From JBBQQG01 sp038216175 (lineage in GTDB: Bacteria > Patescibacteriota > Saccharimonadia > Saccharimonadales > OMJO01), in the NCBI GenBank assembly GCA_038216175.1, contig JBBQQG010000026.1, positions 1 through 12,955 on the forward strand: DNA of 12,955 bases, given 5' to 3'. A program made the position numbers and the translations under genes. Of this stretch, positions 6,240 to 12,529 are shown one piece after another. Under the pieces are notes generated by a model. It had not been told where the DNA came from and searched no databases. It saw only the letters and a list, made by a program, of their open reading frames with translations. Positions within the stretch are counted from its first letter, which is position 1. The number at the start of each line of letters is the position of its first letter.

Positions 6240-7371
6240 TTTTAGCAATTTCCTGCTTAGCAACATTCCAAAGTGAGGGATCATTAGCCGCTACTTTTCG
6301 CCAATACCACCACTCCATACCCCAGGTATCGATCGTTCTTAGACCGGTATCTTTGGCATACTGAAATCTTGAAGCTAGCCTGGCAGCGTCCATAGATTTA
6401 TTTTGTTCATTAATTGAGCTGATGCTGTTCATGTCGAAGCCGTTAGGCAGCCATGGTTCCATTTGGAGTTCATGTATAATAAGTGGTTTGCCGTGTACTA
6501 GTTCACCAAGTCCGCCTAGCAATCCGTAAAACCATGGCGGATATGGATACTCAAAATACCTATGCATTACGCTATAGTCGTAAACTCGTTTATAAACAGC
6601 GACACCGTAATTGTCGGGTGTTGGGGCATAGATAGGCACACCGCCCCAGTTATTGCTTCTTGTAACTACGATAGGTTTGGATGGGTCAATTTTTTTAACC
6701 AAGTTGAATTCGTCTACTAGCCTGCTTCTGTCAAAATCTGTGCATTTACCGAAGATCGTCATAAAAAATTCATTTTCTACTTGATAACTGACTAGTGAAG
6801 GGCTATTTTTATATCGGTTGACTACGGTAGTCATAAACTGCTTTAGTTCAGGATACCAAGTGCTTTTCGGTTGCGACATTGCCCAATCTGGCATATGGCA
6901 TTCCGGCCATCGTGGCTGCCGCAATCCAACTGCCAGATCAATTGAAGCATGTGCTGCTTCTGCTTTTTGAAACTGCCAGTCTAGTTCGCTAAAATCATAA
7001 GTACCCGGCGACTTTTCAATGTCGTTCCAGTAGCTAACTAGCCTAAACCGCCTGACACCGAGTTCATTAATACTCGCTTGCATAGTTTGTTTCGGATCAA
7101 GTCCAAAATATCGGGCATAATCTGGGATAAATGTGACTCCATAAGTTAATGGTTCGTGCCTGTGTTTTTGTTGATACCAATAGGCGATCGCATAAGAACT
7201 TGATAAAAATACAGTCACTAGAATTAACATAAAACATAACGTTTTATGCCACCAGTTTTTATTTATCCATGATCTTAAATTAAAACTCCTAAATTGAAAT
7301 TGTAAGGTATTTTTATTCGAAGATGATTTTTTAGTCCTGTCGCTAGGTTTCTTTTTACTTCGTTTTGGCAT
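6232..7371 (-). CDS. Membrane-anchored clan GH-A glycoside hydrolase-like protein, 379 aa
   Basis: Residues 1-42 are a Lys/Arg/Ser-rich cytoplasmic tail. A single hydrophobic helix at about 43-65 follows, then a TIM-barrel-like domain outside the cell. The barrel shows clan GH-A features: GVRRFRLVSYWNDIEKSPG near strand 2, YQVENEFF with the Asn200-Glu201 acid/base pair after strand 4, and LIIHELQMEPW with Glu301 as likely nucleophile on strand 7. Aromatics (WGMEWWYWR) near the C-terminus suit a sugar cleft. Closest by eye to GH5/GH39-type retaining enzymes; linkage and substrate are unknown. It is divergent from the GT2 gene (23-bp gap) and convergent with the hydrolase, suggesting surface glycan work. 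The start lacks both a Shine-Dalgarno and a convincing nearby -10; a GATAAT box 37 nt upstream, inside the GT2 gene, could serve it. Confidence 0.8.
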   Translation of the reverse strand: MPKRSKKKPSDRTKKSSSNKNTLQFQFRSFNLRSWINKNWWHKTLCFMLILVTVFLSSSYAIAYWYQQKHRHEPLTYGVTFIPDYARYFGLDPKQTMQASINELGVRRFRLVSYWNDIEKSPGTYDFSELDWQFQKAEAAHASIDLAVGLRQPRWPECHMPDWAMSQPKSTWYPELKQFMTTVVNRYKNSPSLVSYQVENEFFMTIFGKCTDFDRSRLVDEFNLVKKIDPSKPIVVTRSNNWGGVPIYAPTPDNYGVAVYKRVYDYSVMHRYFEYPYPPWFYGLLGGLGELVHGKPLIIHELQMEPWLPNGFDMNSISSINEQNKSMDAARLASRFQYAKDTGLRTIDTWGMEWWYWRKVAANDPSLWNVAKQEIAKTN

Positions 7372-7378
7372 AGGTATT

Positions 7379-7387
7379 TGCTACTAT
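7379..7387 (+). promoter_or_regulatory. Extended -10 promoter of the GT2 gene, leaderless geometry
   Basis: TGC directly followed by TACTAT (7382-7387), then 7 nt to ATG 7395. No good -35 is seen, which an extended -10 can tolerate. No Shine-Dalgarno is present. The element fills most of the 23-bp gap to the divergent glycosidase gene. Confidence 0.5.
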
Positions 7388-7394
7388 CGATTAA

Positions 7395-8246
7395 ATGGAT
7401 GAACAAGCATTATCGTTATCTTTAATTATACCGGCTTACAACGAAGAACACCACTTGAGATTATGCTTGCAGTCGGTAGCCCGGCAAACTATCAAGCCCT
7501 TAGAAGTAATTGTAGTCGATAATAATTCAACCGACCAAACTAGTGAAGTTGCTCGGTCGTTCCCTTTCGTTACTCTAATAAGCGAAAAAACACAGGGACT
7601 GATCGCCGCGCGAAACTGTGGTTTCAATTATGCCAAAGGCGACATATTAGGAAGAATAGATGCAGATAGCATAGTAATGACTAACTGGGTAGAAACAGTA
7701 TTGTCGGATTTTAGTAGTACTGATACCGCCGGACTAACCGGACTAGCAAAAACTAATTTTTTATATGGTTTTTCAAACTTTTATATAATCTTTTGGTCGA
7801 GAGTATATTTTTGGACTGTCCATTCTCTATACCGTGCTAATACTATGTGGGGAGCAAATATGGCTGTGCGCCGATCTGTCTGGCAAGAAGTAAAAAACAA
7901 TGTTAATTTGAATGACAAATTAGTTCACGAAGACCAGGATCTTTCTCTGACTATATTAAGCCGTGGCTTAAAAATTAATCAAGACAATAAGCTGCTGATC
8001 AAAACATCCGGACGTGACTACTTGTACTGGCCAAAATTGTTAGAATACATAAAAAGGACGCTTAATACTAAAAAGATTCACGATGATAATTATTCTAAAT
8101 ATAAGTTAAGTGCAATTAGTATCATACCTATATCAATTATCGGCTGGTCGCTAAGCACCGTCGGCGTTATATATTCTCTTATTTGCTGGCCGTTTCTAGC
8201 GGTCGTAAAAAAGCTGTCACGACCAAATTCTAATTATTTCCGATGA
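7395..8246 (+). CDS. Family 2 glycosyltransferase with C-terminal membrane segment, 283 aa
   Basis: Transfers a sugar from a nucleotide-sugar donor at the inner face of the membrane. GT-A fold motifs are in order: LSLIIPAYNEE (8-18), VIVVDNNSTDQT (38-49), the metal-binding D-A-D at 89-91 in RIDADS, MWGANMAVRR (151-160), and VHEDQDLS with Glu179-Asp180 as catalytic base region. Residues from about 224 to 254 form one long or two short hydrophobic helices, followed by a basic tail, so the enzyme is membrane-associated. The donor and acceptor cannot be told from sequence. The gene starts 7 nt behind an extended -10 and stops with TGA, evidence that TGA is not recoded here. Its 3' end overlaps the convergent kinase gene by 17 bp. 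Pairing with the divergent anchored glycosidase suggests envelope polysaccharide or glycolipid metabolism. Confidence 0.9.
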   Translation: MDEQALSLSLIIPAYNEEHHLRLCLQSVARQTIKPLEVIVVDNNSTDQTSEVARSFPFVTLISEKTQGLIAARNCGFNYAKGDILGRIDADSIVMTNWVETVLSDFSSTDTAGLTGLAKTNFLYGFSNFYIIFWSRVYFWTVHSLYRANTMWGANMAVRRSVWQEVKNNVNLNDKLVHEDQDLSLTILSRGLKINQDNKLLIKTSGRDYLYWPKLLEYIKRTLNTKKIHDDNYSKYKLSAISIIPISIIGWSLSTVGVIYSLICWPFLAVVKKLSRPNSNYFR

Positions 8247-8748
8247 CTTTTTTAATATTTGTTTCGGTTATTTCTGTCCCGTTTAATTTAATAAATGTTT
8301 CAGTACTTTCGGGAAGCTGCATCACTTCGCTCATTCGATTAAAATCCACTTCAGTCATGGCTCCAAGTACCCTAGTCTTATGCTTATGAGAGTCGATGGT
8401 AGCTCGTTTTTTTGCTATTTCTTTAGGAATATCCACCCAGACAAGTAGCGTTTTTGCACCGGCCTGTGCCGCAATTGACCTAAGTCTTCGCCTGTCATTT
8501 TTAAAATTAAAGCCAGTATCAAAAATTACACTTGTACCGCTACTAAGTAACTCAGCTGTTTTTTTATTTAATGAATCGTAAAGCAATATATTTTCTTTGT
8601 GAGAGAATGTTGGCCTTGTAAAAAGTTTTCGACGTTCAAGATCTGCCCACAGATGCCTAGCTCCAGTAATTCTCCCAATTATCTCAGAAGCGGTAGTTTT
8701 GCCGGCCCCAGGGTATCCTAACATTAAATATAAAGTAGGCTGCGTCAT
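8230..8748 (-). CDS. P-loop nucleotide kinase-like ATP-binding protein (AAA_33/zeta-like), 172 aa
   Basis: The N-terminal YLMLGYPGAGKTTASEIIG holds a clean Walker A (Gly11-Thr18), followed by LWADLERRKLF. A second strand, SVIFDTGFNFKNDRRRLR, carries an Asp at the usual substrate-binding place, and EIAKKRATIDSHKHK looks like a basic lid. This layout matches small kinases that phosphorylate nucleosides, sugars, RNA ends or, in zeta toxins, UDP-GlcNAc. The substrate is unknown. No small antitoxin-like gene is adjacent, so a toxin role is not supported. It is last in a minus-strand run of four genes, 42 nt after the lipoprotein gene, and may also have its own weak promoter. It overlaps the end of the GT2 gene. 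Confidence 0.82.
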   Translation of the reverse strand: MTQPTLYLMLGYPGAGKTTASEIIGRITGARHLWADLERRKLFTRPTFSHKENILLYDSLNKKTAELLSSGTSVIFDTGFNFKNDRRRLRSIAAQAGAKTLLVWVDIPKEIAKKRATIDSHKHKTRVLGAMTEVDFNRMSEVMQLPESTETFIKLNGTEITETNIKKVIGNN

Positions 8749-8754
8749 TTTTTT

Positions 8755-8783
8755 AGTCTAACTCGGACGATAAATTATGTATA
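8755..8783 (-). promoter_or_regulatory. Weak promoter candidate of the kinase gene
   Basis: Minus strand: TATACA (8783-8778), 17-nt spacer, TAGACT (8760-8755), 6 nt to ATG 8748. Each hexamer matches consensus at 4 of 6 positions. The same 6-nt distance is seen at other starts. Confidence 0.4.
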
Positions 8784-8790
8784 CCTATAA

Positions 8791-9315
8791 CTACGGATTT
8801 AGTACTTTTAATCCCGGTAATAAAGTGTTACAAACGTTAAATTCAAACGGCATCTCTTGATTTATGACCGGATCAATAATTACTTCTACTTGCCTATTAT
8901 CTGGAGCCGGAAGCTGAAATACCGGATGATGCAATTCGATATTTTGAAGCGAAGTATGAGTTGAGCCGATTGCATATCCATCTGATTTATACTGAATTAT
9001 ATCTATTGATTTCAAATTAGCCGGATCTGCTTTTATTGAAAACGTTGCTGCCGAGCCAATTTTAAATGATCGGTAAGTTATCTTTCGAGTCAATTTGTCT
9101 TTAATTATATCGCAGCTAACAGCTTGATTTGGTTGGTTGGAAGGTGTCGATATTGGGTCAGTTTTTGAATTTCCATTAATCTTAGAAGAATTGTGGTTAG
9201 GCTTGCCTGCAGTACTGCACGATGCTATAAATAGCAGACTGGCAGCTACTCGGCGGATCTTATTGCTTGACACTAAATCTGGTATGCGATCAATCTTAGA
9301 TTCGATTTCTAACAT
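8791..9315 (-). CDS. Predicted lipoprotein, 174 aa
   Basis: Residues 19-22 (KIRR) and the hydrophobic stretch VAASLLFIA are followed by S-C at 32-33, a lipobox-like L-F-I-A-S-C. Cys33 would be lipidated after signal peptidase II cleavage. A low-complexity Ser/Asn/Pro/Lys linker (about 34-65) follows, then a beta-rich domain (about 67-174) with Cys residues in AVSCDI and FNVCNTL that could form a disulfide. I do not recognise the domain. The 22-residue n-region before the hydrophobic core is long. A GTG at 9273 would give a more usual signal peptide, but the -10 box 6 nt before ATG 9315 favours the long form. It starts 36 nt after the corrinoid adenosyltransferase stop, in the same direction. 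Probably anchored on the outer face of the cell membrane. Confidence 0.72.
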   Translation of the reverse strand: MLEIESKIDRIPDLVSSNKIRRVAASLLFIASCSTAGKPNHNSSKINGNSKTDPISTPSNQPNQAVSCDIIKDKLTRKITYRSFKIGSAATFSIKADPANLKSIDIIQYKSDGYAIGSTHTSLQNIELHHPVFQLPAPDNRQVEVIIDPVINQEMPFEFNVCNTLLPGLKVLNP

Positions 9316-9321
9316 TAATTT

Positions 9322-9327
9322 ATTTTA
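9322..9327 (-). promoter_or_regulatory. Candidate -10 box of the lipoprotein gene
   Basis: Minus strand TAAAAT (9327-9322), 6 nt from ATG 9315. There is no good -35 and no Shine-Dalgarno. The surroundings are very A+T-rich. Confidence 0.4.
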
Positions 9328-9351
9328 ACCTATATTTCTAATTACTTAAAT

Positions 9352-9921
9352 TTAGTAATCAATACCTTTGTTAGCGATGTATTTATTATCAAAGTGATGT
9401 TTTATTTTTCGCATGTCGGTGGCAATATCTACCAAATCATATAAAGTTTCCGGAAAATTGCGACCTGTTAGACATAGGCTAGTTTTATCTGATTTTGACT
9501 TTATCAGTGTTTTTAGTTGAGCAGTGGTTATCAATCGGTCGTGAAGGGCATTATTAATTTCATCGCAGATTACTAAATCATATTTACCACTTTTAACGCA
9601 GTCTAGTGCAATCTTATATGTATCTCGTGCAGCTTTTATATGCTGTTCTTTAGTAATATTTGATTGACTCATTTCGCCGGCATTAAAAAAGCCCTTCCCC
9701 CCTTTGTAAAAAAATAACTGGTCTTTAAATAGAGGCATAATGTCTCTTATAAATATATGTTCGTTTACTCCCCAGTATTTTATAAACTGTATAAACGCAA
9801 CATTACTTCTGTTTCCTAGCCCGCGTATCATTAGTCCTAAACTAGCGCTAGTCTTACCTTTACCATCGCCTGTATAAACAATAACAACGGATTTTTTTGT
9901 TTTATAATCTTCAAAAGACAT
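9352..9921 (-). CDS. cobO: Corrinoid (cob(I)yrinic acid a,c-diamide/cobalamin) adenosyltransferase, 189 aa
   Basis: Transfers adenosyl from ATP to reduced corrinoid to make the coenzyme B12 form; CobA/CobO/BtuR family. Diagnostic segments are VYTGDGKGKTSASLG with the P-loop variant (Gly18-Ser25), VAFIQFIKYWGVNEH, the Walker-B-like LVICDEINNAL, and the family's C-terminal LTGRNFPETLYDLVDIATDM...KHHFD...KGIDY. Length and order are typical, so the protein looks intact. No other cobalamin synthesis, uptake or B12-dependent gene is in the window, so its role is probably salvage of imported corrinoid. It starts 19 nt after the stop of the 183-aa gene and has no Shine-Dalgarno; TATTAA lies 7 nt before the ATG, so it may be co-transcribed or have its own start. 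The subtype (CobO or BtuR) is not resolvable by eye. Confidence 0.93.
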   Translation of the reverse strand: MSFEDYKTKKSVVIVYTGDGKGKTSASLGLMIRGLGNRSNVAFIQFIKYWGVNEHIFIRDIMPLFKDQLFFYKGGKGFFNAGEMSQSNITKEQHIKAARDTYKIALDCVKSGKYDLVICDEINNALHDRLITTAQLKTLIKSKSDKTSLCLTGRNFPETLYDLVDIATDMRKIKHHFDNKYIANKGIDY

Positions 9922-9940
9922 CTAAAAATTAATAATTAGT

Positions 9941-10492
9941 TCAAGCTGATTCTTGCAACTGTATGTCATTTTGCTTGTTCATTTCAGCATCTGCTTCAGT
10001 ATTTAATCTGGCTTTAAGCATAGAGACACGACCAAGAAGATGGCCCATTTTAGCTTTTCTTAATATAAATGTGGTTTCAAATAATCCACGGTCACCTGCT
10101 TTTGTTTCCTTTAGTTTTTTTGTAAGCCTAGTAACTTCGGTATCTGATTTTATATCAGCTTCGGTCGTATTATCGAAACTTTTTAAATTCTTTGCAAGTC
10201 CTTTATTGCCGTGGAAATATTCGGAATAATCGCTTAGCGCAAATATTTTTGGGACGGTATCGCTCTCTAACAAATGCTGGATAATGCTACCGACTTGCTC
10301 GGAAGCAGTTAGTCGTTTTGCTCTTTCGGAGCTAACAAAAATAGCATATTGGGACAATTCGGCCTGATATAAGTCCGGATTTTGTAATATTCTTGAGTAA
10401 AATTCACTAAGAGATTGGCGCTGCTCGTCGCTAGCTTCTTCACTAATAATAAACGACGGTGTAGTTTCGCTAATAGACTCTAGTTCTCCCAT
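9941..10492 (-). CDS. Hypothetical helical charged protein, 183 aa
   Basis: I do not recognise this family. The sequence is hydrophilic and mostly helical, with no Cys, signal peptide or membrane segment. It has an acidic N-terminus (EEASDEQ), a central region (SSERAKRLTASEQVGSIIQH), a Lys-rich stretch VTRLTKKLKETKAGDRG, and a long C-terminal helix from about 144 with heptad-like hydrophobics and an acidic, Gln-rich end. That arrangement suggests an RNA- or protein-binding helical factor, but this is only a guess from composition. It has the clearest Shine-Dalgarno in the window (AAGGAG, 5 nt spacing) and an extended -10 promoter, so it may be well expressed. It stops with TGA. It heads the minus-strand run leading to the corrinoid adenosyltransferase. 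Confidence 0.78.
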   Translation of the reverse strand: MGELESISETTPSFIISEEASDEQRQSLSEFYSRILQNPDLYQAELSQYAIFVSSERAKRLTASEQVGSIIQHLLESDTVPKIFALSDYSEYFHGNKGLAKNLKSFDNTTEADIKSDTEVTRLTKKLKETKAGDRGLFETTFILRKAKMGHLLGRVSMLKARLNTEADAEMNKQNDIQLQESA

Positions 10493-10497
10493 AGCAG

Positions 10498-10503
10498 CTC
10501 CTT
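10498..10503 (-). promoter_or_regulatory. Shine-Dalgarno AAGGAG of the 183-aa gene
   Basis: AAGGAG on the minus strand with 5 nt to ATG 10492. It shows that this organism does use canonical initiation at some genes, in contrast to the leaderless majority here. Confidence 0.75.
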
Positions 10504-10511
10504 ATAGGTTA

Positions 10512-10520
10512 AGTATACCA
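10512..10520 (-). promoter_or_regulatory. Extended -10 promoter of the 183-aa gene
   Basis: Minus strand TGG followed by TATACT (10517-10512). Expected start near 10505, leaving a short leader of about 13 nt that contains the Shine-Dalgarno. No clear -35. Confidence 0.5.
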
Positions 10521-10544
10521 TATGTGGTGTCGATACTGTATACC
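10513..10544. repeat. Direct repeat GTATACC, 25 bp apart, over the 183-aa gene promoter
   Basis: GTATACC occurs at 10513-10519 and 10538-10544 in a 58-bp intergenic gap. Each copy holds the palindrome GTATAC. The proximal copy overlaps the -10 box and the distal copy lies about 25 bp upstream. It could be a pair of regulator sites or a second, weaker -10. Confidence 0.3.
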
Positions 10545-10550
10545 GTAACG

Positions 10551-10790
10551 CTAGACTATCTTATTATGTTCCAATTCGAGATCGATCTTTGGACGGTCAA
10601 ATCCGACAATAATAGTGTCGTCTATATCAATTACGGGTACACCCATCTGTCCTGACTTTTCAATCATTTCCTGAGCCGCTTTTGGATCTTTTTCTACGTC
10701 TATATCTGTATATTTTACACCTAGTTTATCGAAGTAAGCTTTAGCCATATGACAGAAACCGCACCATGTAGTTGAATATACTGTAATCAT
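10551..10790 (-). CDS. Glutaredoxin-like thiol reductase, 79 aa
   Basis: Thioredoxin-fold protein with a redox pair C-G-F-C at residues 10-13 (TTWCGFCHMAK), a cis-Pro at 52 in MGVPVI, and the IIVGFDRPKI segment near the C-terminus. This pattern fits the NrdH/YruB-type small glutaredoxins that reduce disulfides in the cytoplasm or pass electrons to enzymes such as ribonucleotide reductase. The size is normal. There is no signal peptide, so it does not itself act outside the membrane. The start is 6 nt behind TGA-TACAAT, an extended -10 with no Shine-Dalgarno. It is divergent from the His-rich membrane-anchored protein across a 35-bp gap holding both promoters. A link to ribonucleotide reductase or oxidase assembly is possible but not shown. 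Confidence 0.92.
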   Translation of the reverse strand: MITVYSTTWCGFCHMAKAYFDKLGVKYTDIDVEKDPKAAQEMIEKSGQMGVPVIDIDDTIIVGFDRPKIDLELEHNKIV

Positions 10791-10796
10791 GCACTT

Positions 10797-10805
10797 ATTG
10801 TATCA
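10797..10805 (-). promoter_or_regulatory. Extended -10 promoter of the glutaredoxin gene, leaderless geometry
   Basis: Minus strand TGA then TACAAT (10802-10797), 6 nt to ATG 10790. No good -35. It sits 4 bp from the opposing extended -10 of the His-rich gene. Confidence 0.6.
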
Positions 10806-10809
10806 GATT

Positions 10810-10818
10810 TGCTATGCT
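10810..10818 (+). promoter_or_regulatory. Extended -10 promoter of the His-rich protein gene
   Basis: TGC then TATGCT (10813-10818), 7 nt to ATG 10826. It overlaps the upstream ATG at 10814, which argues that translation starts at 10826. Confidence 0.55.
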
Positions 10819-10825
10819 TAAAGTT

Positions 10826-11473
10826 ATGGATAAGGCAGATAGTAAATCGCTAAAAAATGACTATTGGAGCAGATATAAGATATTTATTTTAGCAGTAGCC
10901 ATGTTTGTCTTAGGAATAGCCGTTTTTATTGCGTATAGATATATTACATATAAAAGCGACCAGGTTCACTACCATGCTAATTTTGCACTATACGTTAATG
11001 GCAAGCGAGACGATTTTAAAAGCTTCACATTTTATGAAGAAGTTAATTCTTGTTCGAGCGATAAAAAAAATAATCCTAAAGACCGTGTTCATATGCATGA
11101 TCAAAATAATGGACTAATCCACGTTCATGCTGCCGGTGTCGCCTGGAGTCATTTTTTTGCGAACTTAGGATATACCTTAGGCGATCAGGTACTAAAAACA
11201 GACAGTGGCATATATGTTGATAATGTAGATGGCAACATGCTGACTTTTGTATTAAACGGCCAGAAAGTAGACGCTGTTGCTGATAAATTAATCAACAGCG
11301 AAGATCGACTATTAATTAATTACGGCAACGAAAACCTTCAAACTATTCTTGAGAGATCTAAAACTGTTCCTAACGATGCCCATAAGGCAAACACTGAAAA
11401 TGATCCAATAACTTGTAGCGGATCAGTAGTAGTAACGCCGAAAGTAAGACTTCAAAAAGCGATTGGTTATTAA
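10826..11473 (+). CDS. Membrane-anchored His-rich extracellular protein, possible metal binder, 215 aa
   Basis: A short charged N-terminus is followed by one membrane helix (about 19-37, KIFILAVAMFVLGIAVFIAY), then an extracytoplasmic domain. The domain opens with VHYHANFALYVNG (His48, His50), has Cys76, then DRVHMHDQNNGLIHVHA (His89, 91, 99, 101) and His109. A second Cys lies at 197. The alternating H-x-H strands around a beta-type fold suggest bound metal (Cu or Zn), and Cys76-Cys197 could pair. It resembles small His-bearing secreted domains I recall from Patescibacteria and ammonia-oxidising archaea, but I cannot name a characterised family. The ATG at 10826 is chosen over 10814 because the -10 box overlaps the latter. 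It ends 4 nt from the convergent polyprenyl synthase gene. Nearness to cyoE hints at, but does not show, a role in oxidase metal handling. Confidence 0.78.
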   Translation: MDKADSKSLKNDYWSRYKIFILAVAMFVLGIAVFIAYRYITYKSDQVHYHANFALYVNGKRDDFKSFTFYEEVNSCSSDKKNNPKDRVHMHDQNNGLIHVHAAGVAWSHFFANLGYTLGDQVLKTDSGIYVDNVDGNMLTFVLNGQKVDAVADKLINSEDRLLINYGNENLQTILERSKTVPNDAHKANTENDPITCSGSVVVTPKVRLQKAIGY

Positions 11474-11477
11474 TATT

Positions 11478-12476
11478 CTATAAAACTGATTGTATGGCAA
11501 GTGCCCAATCGGTATAGGTTTTAGGTAAGCTGACAAGACCGTTAACGATAATTGTTTTTTTAAAATCAGTTAACGATGTACCTGCCAGCCGGTTATTACG
11601 TTTTACAAGTTTAATTGTTTTTAAAAGTGAACCATCTTTTTCAAGAATGCTTACTATGCTCTTAAAATTGGAAACTGTTACGGGCGTCTTGTTTAGCAGG
11701 CTTACTAAATTGTCATTTGGCTTATTTTTAAGCGATAAAATAACTGGCAGAGTATACTGACCTTCCTTAATATCGTTTCCAACAGGTTTACCGATTTGAT
11801 CTTCAGTTGATAGCAGATCAAGCAGGTCATCGATCAGTTGAAAAGACAATCCAAAAAAGTGGCCATAACTTCCAAGGCTGATAATCTTAGTTTTCGAAAA
11901 ATGATTTTCAATCGCTCCAATCTGACAAGAAGTTGAAGTGAGTCTGGCAGTTTTTTCGTCGGTAGTTGTAAGATACGACCTAGTACTTCGCTGTAAATTA
12001 AATTTTTGTCCAGCTTCTCGGCTTTGACCATTACACATATCGGCGTAAGTATCGGCTAGAATTTGAGTGATTTGCTGATTAACTTCTGAGCTTAATCTAA
12101 GTCCGGCAGCCAGTATGTAGTCTCCGACTAGTATTGCAAGCTCAATGCCTTCGAAATTATTTATTGTAGGAATGCCCCACCTTTTATCTGATTTATCGAT
12201 AATATCGTCGTGGATTAAAGACGCAATATGAATAAGTTCTACGGCAGCCGCTAGTTTAATAATATTTTCATTTGCTTTGTCGCCTTGGCACATAGCCGAT
12301 GCAATAACTAGTACTGGTCTTAATCTTTTACCGCCATGTAAAAGTATTCTGTTAGCAGCTTTTTTAATACTTGGTTCAGCTAGTTTGATCTGATCAAGCA
12401 ACATATTATTTACTTGATCAAGATATCTGCCTAGGTCGTTTAGCCCTAGTAAACCGCCCAGATCAATCGAATTCAT
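11478..12476 (-). CDS. Trans-polyprenyl diphosphate synthase, 332 aa
   Basis: Condenses isopentenyl diphosphate with allylic diphosphates. Motifs are GGKRLRP (48-54), the first Asp-rich motif HDDIID (Asp90, 91, 94) and the second QLIDDLLD, followed by GKPVGNDIKEGQYTLPV. Ala85, five residues before the first motif, is small; in this family a small residue there usually goes with medium or long chains rather than farnesyl. One oddity is that the Arg-Arg-Gly usually found after the first motif reads Arg99-Trp100-Gly101. The product may be a quinone side chain or a precursor pool; heme O synthase directly upstream needs farnesyl diphosphate. The start at ATG 12476 lies 6 nt behind TGA-TAGAAT with no Shine-Dalgarno. 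Co-directional with cyoE (53-nt gap), convergent with the His-rich gene. Confidence 0.93.
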   Translation of the reverse strand: MNSIDLGGLLGLNDLGRYLDQVNNMLLDQIKLAEPSIKKAANRILLHGGKRLRPVLVIASAMCQGDKANENIIKLAAAVELIHIASLIHDDIIDKSDKRWGIPTINNFEGIELAILVGDYILAAGLRLSSEVNQQITQILADTYADMCNGQSREAGQKFNLQRSTRSYLTTTDEKTARLTSTSCQIGAIENHFSKTKIISLGSYGHFFGLSFQLIDDLLDLLSTEDQIGKPVGNDIKEGQYTLPVILSLKNKPNDNLVSLLNKTPVTVSNFKSIVSILEKDGSLLKTIKLVKRNNRLAGTSLTDFKKTIIVNGLVSLPKTYTDWALAIQSVL

Positions 12477-12482
12477 AAAAGC

Positions 12483-12491
12483 ATTCTATCA
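12483..12491 (-). promoter_or_regulatory. Extended -10 promoter of the polyprenyl synthase gene, leaderless geometry
   Basis: Minus strand TGA then TAGAAT (12488-12483), 6 nt to ATG 12476. The string TCTGATA-AAT nearly repeats the glutaredoxin promoter, including the distance to ATG. No clear -35. Confidence 0.55.
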
Positions 12492-12529
12492 GACCGAATA
12501 ATTAAAAAAGAACTTAAATAATTAAGTGC

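Noticed and set aside
8230..8748. Zeta-type toxin of a toxin-antitoxin system
   Set aside because: The Walker A kinase fold is shared by many metabolic kinases, and there is no adjacent small antitoxin gene.
11834..12031. 65-aa same-strand frame inside the polyprenyl synthase
   Set aside because: Out-of-frame shadow; it does not read as a plausible protein and has no promoter of its own.
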